Source of the DNA: Magnaporthiopsis rhizophila | Taxonomy: Eukaryota; Ascomycota; Sordariomycetes; Magnaporthales; Magnaporthaceae | Assembly: GCA_003049465.1 (NCBI GenBank) | Contig: PYSS01000052.1 | Span: 62,001 to 126,000 of the forward strand | DNA length: 64,000 nucleotides | Direction of reading: 5' to 3' | Shown: positions 1 through 9,800 of the stretch, one piece after another | Layout: every line of letters starts with the position of its first letter | Numbering within the stretch: position 1 is the stretch's first letter | Program-made: the position numbers and the translations under genes | The notes under the pieces: model-generated | Databases searched by the model: none | Told to the model about the DNA's origin: nothing | The model's input: only the letters and a program-made list of their open reading frames with translations

Positions 1-41
<41 letters not shown>
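1..41. repeat. Poly-T run at the window start
   Basis: Forty-one T before unique sequence. Similar runs elsewhere in the window contain N characters. Confidence 0.9.
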
Positions 42-43
<2 letters not shown>

Positions 44-721
44 GGACCGGCCCATCCCTGATTTCGACTAGCCGTGTACCTACCTACCTTTTTTAGTGCC
101 ATGTGCAAGCAAATAAACACGTCATACTTGTCCTCTATCGTGCCTTTTTTTTCTTCTTTTTATATATATAGGTATATATACAAAACATCCCCGAGACCTT
201 TCTTATCACCTACATTCCCCCTGTGATACGACGCTCGAGAAAACACATCAGCCTTGGCACTTTCGGTGGACGTTTGTCAAAGTCCGTACTTCCGAACAGG
301 GACATTCGGCGCTGATCTATGTATACATCAAAGAACCGCGACTGCGGGGGTCACGTAGCGTATCAATCACCCCACCTAGTGCTGCGACAGATATTTTCCA
401 AACCCCCCTGGGTAGCAACATGCAAGACACAATTGTGGCCGCACACTCTCGAGGCGCTCTTCAGGCCACATGATCCTTTCAGCCCTTGTCGAGGGAGGAT
501 TCGTTTCTTAGGGAAGTAGGTGAAGCAGACTGGGCAAACGAGCACAACATGAACCAACATCGGGTGGCAGGGCTAATACACAACTGCGGACTGATTCGAC
601 CAAAAACCAACAAAACAACCAGCATGCTCCCGGTGCCCTTCCATATTCTTTATGCGAATCTCGGCCGACGTGGCGGTTTGCCTATCTTTGGGCGAAGCCA
701 TTACACATCACTCGCTTTTCT

Positions 722-723
<2 letters not shown>

Positions 724-763
<40 letters not shown>

Positions 764-788
764 CACNAAAAAAAAAAAAAAAAAAAAA
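724..788. repeat. Poly-A run with single N at 767
   Basis: Two A runs flank ACCCACN. Possibly an assembly join. Confidence 0.9.
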
Positions 789-3700
789 GGCTCACCCCGC
801 CGTTGGTACTGTAATATTTCCGGCGTGACTGGCTATTTACGCGGTACCTACCCATCATTCCAGGTCAGGGATTTTGACCGGGTTCATTTTTGGACGACAC
901 GTCAATGCGTGCGCGCGAACAAACGCTCAGCTGGTTCGACTCGCCGAAGTTCCGGGCGTTGCTGAAAGGGCAGGAATACACGGCGACATGCTCCCGGCCA
1001 TGGCGTCCCTTGCTGGGCACGAAATTCCCCGTTGGACTACCCCGTATGTCGGCTCTCTGGCCTCCTGTCAGATTCGCAGGATTGCCGGCGTGACACAGGG
1101 TTTCCCTTTACACGCTCTGTCACCTGCTATTTTTTTCTTCTTCTTTCCCTCCAGTGGGGTCACCGATCACTGATAGGTTTGGGATGAGGGGCTTACGGCA
1201 TTGAGAAACTGCAAGTCTAAGTGTTGTCTACTCCATGGCGCTGATTGTAATTATCGTGCGTACTTCGCGAGGTACGGTACGCCCAGACGATTCCCACTTC
1301 TTTCCTTGTCGTGGAGTCCCTTGGTATTTTGGGAGTTGCGAGCCGCCCCGTGCGCGTTTGGTACCATCGCAAACCAGGCAGCGATTTACATACCTAGGTA
1401 CTCAAACACTGCTCCTGATTCACGGTTAGCACGGCTTCGTTTTCTGCTCCTTGTCTCCCCCTGATGGCTTCCGAGCGTTGAGTTGGCGAGACTTTGGTTG
1501 GCGAGATTACGAGACATGCGGGAACCTATACGCACAAAAAAAAGGCTAGATCGCGGGTCCCGGTCGCGGACGTACTCTGTTCGGTCCCGATGCCTTTTGG
1601 CCGACGGATTGTTCGTGGCCCCCGACTTGCCCCGGAAGAATCTACACATGGGATGGGTGTTATCAGCGCCGTCGGTTAGAAAGAGAAAGATCTGGATCAC
1701 ACACATTCCGCCACCGTAAAGGCTCACGGGTTGTTGCCTTCACTTCCCTTGGAGGCAAAGTGCCTGAAGGGCATAGAGCCAGGTACTTCGTCTGAAGTGC
1801 AGTTCGTGCATCTATAAGAGGCAATCATATAGGGTGTGAAGCATGGTTGATTTCGGGCAGAATCACGCCAGGCGACTTCGGACTTTCTGGGGGAGGAGGC
1901 GACGTGCCGGGGCTAGCGGGGATTAGGCAAGGTTGTAACCCGTCCTGTCGGCCAGGAACACATGGTCCTACCCGCACCTCTCTGGAGGGAAGGCGGCGTA
2001 GAGTGCTGCTGGCGTCTGTCGATCGTGGGGTGCAGAGGGAGTGGATGGTGTGCAGATCGCAAAGATTGGAGGGAGGTAATGGGGTGTTGGGGTGGGATAT
2101 GGAATGACCAGAAAATCTCAACTACCAGACTGACTGAATGAATGAGAGTCGAGGGCCAACGCTTACTGCTGCTGGTGGTGGACCGGCCTGGGGGCTTACT
2201 CTTGCTACGCCACACGGGGAGGCTTGAGGAGGGCAGTTAAGCTGCTGGCCAGTGCGGTCGACCCATCCATCTCACTGTGCCGTAGTGTATATTACCTATG
2301 CAAGTGATCGCAACGCCACTACGCCTATTATTGCGCGCTTTAACTTCCAAGTTACCGGAAGTATGCCGCGTCGAGATCACATGTGCAAAGTCTCGAGGAA
2401 ATGAGGGCACAACTCGGCAGCACCTGAATGTTATCGAATGAGACCCGAAACTGCCCGTCCTCCCATTCCGTTCCTCTTCATACGTGATGTGGTATTCCGG
2501 AGGTGTTTAACGTATTACACTTGAACTAGGTACAGTACGCGCCTTGTTGCTCGCGACTCGGTCTCACAAAGACTTTATTTGTGACGGGAGAGATTGGAGT
2601 GGTGATGCACCGTGTGGGAAGCAAAGCGCAGGCAAGCAAGCTTAACCGCCCATGGGTCAGCAGCTGCTGTACCCACGGAAGGGTCCTGCCAACATCGCGC
2701 CTGGCTCTGGTTGGTCGGTTTATTCTCCGAAAGTGTCCAGACTGCCCGATCTGGCTAGCATGGTTGCTTTTTTTGAATAGATGGCCTGCGCCGCACAGGT
2801 GAGGCCCGCTCTTTCCTTCAGCGCCTTGGCTCAGCCCCGCTGCCCTGAAGCGAACCGATGGGGGCCTTGGCCTTGCCCATGCTCCCAGGTTGACTCGTGG
2901 TGTGGTGCTGTCTCCTTCAGGTCGTGTTTGGCATCTTCTGAAAGTCACTTGAACGCTGTCTGATCGCTCGCCCTGCCCGACAGGGCAATGCCATTCCAAT
3001 TTTCAGAGCAGCACCCCTTCGCCGCCGGCTTAATGCCTCGGCCTTCCTCATCGTCGCATCTTCCCCACCGCGCGCCGGCGGATCCCAGCTCTGCATTCCG
3101 GACGAATTGATGCATCCATTCCTTAGCTCGCTGCCAGCGCAGCAGCTGCACCGGTGCCGAATCAAATCTGCCCGCAACGGCTGGCTTCGCCTCGACCGTT
3201 GGCTGTATATTTTTGCGTTTGACCCGAGAGGCTGAGCTCAGCCGGCCTTGGCCATGCTGGACGCTACATTGACTGCCGCGTCGCGAGGGGCCGGCCATGC
3301 CATGTCTGAGGAAGCTTACGGGCCTCTGTGGCACCCCGCTCCTCTGAGCGTTACTCCTGTCCAGGATCCCAGCAATCCCGTCGGGTAGTCCAACCCCAGG
3401 CGGCGTCCGACAGTGGATCTTACTCCAACATCATGGCGTCGCCGCTGCCTGACCCCAGCTCGCGGATGACACGTCCCGGGGCGGCGCACATCGTACATGA
3501 TGCCTTTTGATCCCACTGCCGGCCCACCACTACACGCTTTCTCTCTCTCTCCTTCTCGCGTTTTCCTCCTCTTACTGTTTCGTCCCTTCGTCAATCCTAG
3601 GACTTTCCCAGTTGGAAAGATACTCCCATTCGTCATTTACGTCCTCCTTGGTAATCATTATCGATACCCATGGCTTTTTCATTGCTTGGACGACGGTGAG

Positions 3701-3831
3701 AAGCATCTGCTCACCCTTTTTCCCCTTCTCTTTTCTTTTCCGACCGTTTTGTTTTTCTCGGCATACGATACCCATTTTCTTGTCCACTCTTCCTTGACTC
3801 CCCACACTCCGCCGGGGAAACATACATTACA

Positions 3832-6800
3832 ATGGACTACTCAAGGCCGCTGCCCTCACCAAAGCCCCAACTTCCGCGCATCAACACGACAAACTCATGG
3901 GACGCGACCGACGTTATAAGAGAAGAGCCGCTTAGGTCCAAGCTAATATGGGCCATCGCCCATGTTCTGCACCTCGATGCCAGCGCTATACAGGTGATGG
4001 ACTCTTTTCAAGACCTGGGCGGCGACCAGCGCACAGCAACCCTTCTCAGGAGGAATTGCAGGAGTCTCGGCCTGGATGTCAGAACAAAAGACATCCTCAG
4101 CTGCGTTACCATCGCCGAGTTGGAGACTTGCATAAAACCGTGTAAGCGTGACAACACACTAACCCCGGCCGACGCTTCGGCGCCCTCAAACCCGTTACAA
4201 CTCCGATCCCACAAGCCGAGCCGGTTGTCATACGCCAGCGATGCCTCGACGTTGCACTCGCGCAACTCCAGCACATCGAGCGCAGTGCTCTCACCCCGCC
4301 CGGTCGGGATCGATGTCGACAAATTAATAGCCGACGACAAGGCCGTTGAGCGGTCCGTCATCATAAAGCCCCTGGCGGGGCCTTTTGACGGGAAAGGGGT
4401 TGCCTTCCTTGTGCTGCGAGGCATCGAGATCCCGGAGAGCCCTGCGTCGGACGTTGAGGTTATTCCGCAAACCCACATGTTCCTCGCCGGAACCAAGGTT
4501 GCGGCAATCCGACGCAGCCTCGAGAAGGCAGCCAGCGGACGCGAGCTTCCTGCAGTTTGGATCGTCCTCAGGAAGATGCCCACAACCGAAACCGGCGACG
4601 TTAACAAGAGGAGGCTACGGACCTGGATCCAGAATGTCAATGACGAGACTCAGCAACAGATCATGAGCATGGACATCGAGGAGGCCGTGGAAGAGCCTCT
4701 GACCGATATTGAGAAGGCGCTGCAGGGGGCTGTCAGCAGGGCGCTTCGGATGCCCATCGAGAACGTTGGGATGAACTTCTCCTTTGCACAACTCGGCGGC
4801 GATGACATCAGCGCCACACAGGTCGTGGCAATGGCCAAGGCCGACTCCATCTTTCTCAACTCGTCCGAGGTTTTGCAGAACCACACGCTGGCGCAGCTTG
4901 CGAGGATCGCCTCGACGCGTGTCGAACCGTCTCGCCGCTGGGACGGCACGCCTCTCAACAGCGGAGTCGAGCTCTCGCCGATGCAGAACCTCTACTTCCT
5001 GACGGCAATGGGTGGCGACTCTACCCATCGTTCGGTGCGCGACGGTAGCTACCGCTTTAACCAGAGTATTCTCCTCAGGACAAGCAGGAATTTCGGTCTC
5101 GACGACGTTTCGGCCGCGGTAGATGCCGTCGTAGGACACCACGCGATGCTCAGATCGCGGTTTTCGAGGGCTTCGACGGGCGCCTGGACCCAGCGGGTCG
5201 TGCCTCCAGGTGCCGGCTCCTACAGCTTGCGCTTCCACACCGTCAGCACCGACAAGGAGGTCCAGGCCATCATCGAAGAGAGCCAGACCCTGGTCGATAT
5301 CGAACAGGGCCCTGTGTTTGTCGTGGACCACGTCCAGACCAACGACGGGCACCAGATGCTCTACATGGTGGCACACCATCTGGTTGTCGATCTGCTCTCG
5401 TGGAGAGTCATCATCCAGGACCTGGACGAGCTCTTGGTGAACGGCAGCTTGCTGTCGAAACGGTCACTGGCTTTCCAGCAATGGAACCAGCTCCAGAAGC
5501 GCGAGATCGAGCAGACGGACATCAGCAGCCCAATTCCGACCGGCACTGCTGCGGGAAACTACGCCTACTGGGGCCTGCAGGACGTCCCAAACACCTACGC
5601 CGATGCGCGCGAAGCTAGCTTCTGCCTGAGCCCCGAGCTGACGACGATCCTGCAGACGACTTGCAACGCCGTTTTTCGGACCGAGTCTGTCGACATCTAC
5701 CTGGCCGCCCTTCTCCTCTCCTTCTCTCAGACTTTCCACGACCGGCATGTCCCTGTCATCTGGAACCAAGAGCATGGCCGTGACGTCGCCGACCCGACCA
5801 TCGACATAACAGACACTGTCGGGTGGTTTACCAGCCTGAGCCCGATTGGCTCGGTTTTGGAGCCCGGAAGAAATGATTTGCTGGATGTTCTGCGGCGGCT
5901 CAAGGACCTGCGCCGGGCGATGCCGAGGAGAGGAGCGCAGTACTTCGCCTCCAAGTTTTTCAACCGCGACGGCCCAGACCTTTTCACCGAAGACTGGCCC
6001 ATCGAGCTGATCTTCAGCCACGCCGGGTCGATGCAGCAGCTCGAGCGGGAGAACGGTGTGCTGGAGCAGCTGACAATCCCGGGCAGGACGCTGGCGTCCA
6101 AGACGTCAGACATTGGCCCCAGAGTTGGTCGCATAGCTCTGTTCGAGGTCAACACTGTGATCTCGCGGGGCTCGGCCAAGATCAAGTTGCTGTACAACCG
6201 GCAGTCGCGGCATCAGGAGCTTATTGCCCAGTGGGTCGAGAACTTTGAGCACCTGCTGCTCGAGGCCATCGGCCGGTTGCGCTACCACGCCCCGGAGCTC
6301 ACCTTGGCAGACGTGCCGCAGCTTGATGTGACGTATGCCGGATTGGAAAAGCTGAACAAAGACCGCTTGGCCAGCCTCGGCCTGCACAGCGTGCGCGACA
6401 TCGAGGCGGTCTATCCGGTCACTGCGGTCCAGCAGGCTATACTTACCAGGCAGGAAAGCGTCCCTGAATCGTCACAGCTTCACGGCATCTATGAGCTCAC
6501 CTCGGCAGCCGGCGAATCCGTCGACGTTTCCCGACTGTGCGCTGCGTGGCAGAACGTGACGATGAAGCACGCAGCGCTCCGCACCGTCTTCATCGAGAGT
6601 GTTACCGAGACGGGCGTATACGACCAGGTCGTTCTCCACAAGTGTTCGCCACACATGCTGTTCATCGACGTCCACGCCGGCGAGGATCCCATCGAGGCTC
6701 TCAATAACCTACCCATGGTCGCGGGCGGGACCTCCCGTCCGCAGCATAGGTTTGCCGTCTGTAAAGCACCTACCAAGACGCTGGTCAAGCTTGACATCAA

Positions 6801-9800
6801 CGAGGCACTGTGTGACGCCCAGAGCATGAACGTCATCTTCGTTGACGTCCGCCGCGCCTATGCTCTGAACGGGCCCCTGCAGGACGCCACGGGCTTGACT
6901 TACCCGGAGTACCTTAAGTTCCTCGAGACGGTGCGCACCAGCCAGAGCCTTGATTTTTGGATGCACCGGCTCAAAGACGTCGAGCCCTGCACGTTCCCGC
7001 GCCTTGTCCTGCTCACAAACGAGCAGCGCTTCTACGAGAACTCTCACTTCGACCTCCAGATTGACGCCAACACGTTCATGAACTTTGCCCGTGCGAACCA
7101 GGTCTCGGGCGACGCCGTCTTGCGCCTTGCCTGGGGTCTCGTTTTGCGGGCGTTTGTTGGCAGCGATAAGGTCTGCTTCGGCTCCCGCGCCACTGGACGA
7201 GAGGCTGTATCGGGTGGACTCAATATGCGCAATGCAGTCGGCTGCTTCGGCAACACCATCGTGTGCAACATGGAACTGTCGCCGTTCAAGTCACTGTCGT
7301 CCGTGCTGAAAACCGCCGAGTCGGAGTACGTCGCTAGCCTTCGACACCTGTACGTCTCCATCCCAGAGCTTCATCACGTCCTTGGTATTCGCGGCCACGA
7401 GCGCTTCTTCAACTCGTGCGTCTCGCTCAGCCACGAGCCGGCCGAGCTGAACAGCCGCGCCGCGGCCCCGACCAACTTTGAGCTCCGCGGAGTGTCGCAC
7501 CGCGAGACTTCCAGCTTCGACCTGGCTGTCAATGCCCGCTTCATGCACGGGAGTCTCGTGGTTGACATCGCCAGCAACTCTCTGCTTTCCGAGCGTGAAG
7601 CAAGGAATGTTTCCAACACGCTGAAGCAGGCTCTGAAGGCCATCTTGGAGATGCCTAGCGGCTCCATCGAGAGCGTTGACTTATTCACCGATCACGACTA
7701 TGCCCAGGTCGTGGCTTGGGCCAACGAAAGGGATGCCCCTCGGCCACGCTCCGCTGTGGTGCACGAGCTTGTGGAGAAGAATGTCCGCGAAACACCCCAG
7801 GCGACGGCAATCCGCGCGTGGGATGGCGAGCTCACCTACCACCAGCTCGACGACCTTGCCTCCCGCCTGGCGCTGCGCCTGATTGACGCCGGCGTCGGAC
7901 ACCGCGACACGGTACCTCTTGTTCTGGAGAAGAGTTTTTGGTCCCCAGTTGCCATGCTTGCGGTGCTCAAGACGGGCGCTGCCTTTGTTCCCATCGATGC
8001 GTCCGATATGGGCTTCATCCAACCAATATTCGAGCAGCTCAACTCGTCACATGTTGCTATACAGTCCCAGAACGCGTCGGCCGTGCTGGGCAACCTCTTC
8101 GAGAAGGTTATCGTTCTGAACGCCGACCTTTTCAGGGAGCTCCAGCTTCAGCAGATGCGGCCCATAGTGACGCACACGTCCGAGGAGGATATCGCCTGTG
8201 TTTTCTTTGTGCCAGCGTCGTCTCGGCAGGTCAAAGGCATCGCCTTCTCGCATGCGTCCATGTCCATGTCGCTGCTGACGCAGGGCCCCGCGGCCATGAT
8301 CTCGGCGACAAGCAGGGTCATGCAGCTGTCATCATACAACGTGGATATTGCACTTTCCGAGGTGTTCGCGACCCTCATCCACGGCGGGTGCGTCTGCATC
8401 CCCACCGACTCGGAGCGCGTCCTCGACTTCACCGGGGCGGTGCAGCGCATGGAGGTCAACTGGTCCTATATGACGCCCCTGCTCTCGCGCAAGCTCAACG
8501 TTGATATCCTGCCGACGCTCAAGACCGTCTGCTTCCGCACACGGTCGCTGGACGAGGACTCGTACGCGCCGTGGGCTGGCAAGAAGAGGGTGCTTTTTGC
8601 CTATGGTGCACCGGACATCTGCCCCCTCGGTATCTCGTTTCTCGAAATTTTTGGTCCCCACCAGCTCAACCGCATCGGTGGCCCGCTCGCCGGCAACTTC
8701 TGGATCGTCAACCCTGACGACCACCGCAGGCTGATGCCTGTTGGTGCCGTCGGCGAGCTCGTCATCGAGGGTCCGACTTTGGGCTGCGACTTCCGCAACG
8801 GCCAGGCCGACCAGACGCACGGGAGCGCCGCCGTGTTCTCGCCCGGCGGTTCTAGCCAGAAGACGCGGTACTTCAAGACGGGCCATCGGGTCCGCTATAC
8901 GGAGGGAGGCTTCATCCAAATCATTTCGAGCAAGAAGGAGGACCTCGAGATTGGAGGACACACCATTGTAGTCTCGGAGCTGGAGCAGCACATTCGCCGC
9001 GGTCTCGGCCTTGGAATCGACGTCATCACTGAGGCGATTGCGTTCAAGGGAGCCCAGCAGGCCGAGCCGGTGCTCACCGCCTTCGTCGAGCTGGGCGAGA
9101 TGTTCGATGGGCCTGAGGATCTGCGTCAGCTGTCGCGCACGACGCGCGAGCGCCTCTTTGCGGCACGGCGGCTCGCAGAGACAGGTCTGCGCAATGCGGT
9201 GCCATCATACATGATTCCGCAGATCTACATCCCCGTGAAGCACCTACCGGTGACGGCCTCGCTCAAGGTGAACCGCCGCAAGCTGCAGAAGATCATCCAC
9301 GGCCTCTCCAAGGAGCAGCTGGTCGCCCTCTCGACGGTGCCGAACCCGGGCGAGGTGCAGCGGTACTGCATGCAGCCGTCCCCGCTGAACCAGATGGAAG
9401 AGCGGATGCGTCAGATCTGGGCACACGTGCTCAACATTGAGGATGAGACCACTATAAACAGCGGAGACGGCTTTATCAAAGCTGGTGGTGACGACATCCT
9501 CGCCACCAAGTTGATCGTCTGCTGTCGTCAAGAGGGCATCATCATCTCGATTGCGGATGTGCTTCGCAACACCACTCTCTCGGAGCTCTGTAAGACTGTG
9601 AAGTTTGCTGATGACCTGCAGCAGGTGCACGCGCAGGCTCATGCGTCCTCGCACACGCCCCAGACCTCCATGTCGTCTGTTGTTACGGTACCGGCGGCAA
9701 CTACATACCACGAAGATACGCAGAAGCAGCAGCAGCAGCAGAAGCCGCAGATACACCAGCAGCAACATTCAAGGAACAGCATTGCCATGGTGCCTGCTGT

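Larger units (their letters stand above)
1..3831. other. Long intergenic region, no convincing gene
   Basis: This 3.8 kb begins in a poly-T run and carries a poly-A run with one N at 767. Open frames here are short, overlap on both strands and lack the third-position C/G bias of the real genes. A pyrimidine-rich stretch at about 3530-3800 lies just before the NRPS start and is a plausible core-promoter/5' UTR region. I see no RNA gene or recognisable transposon protein. Confidence 0.6.
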
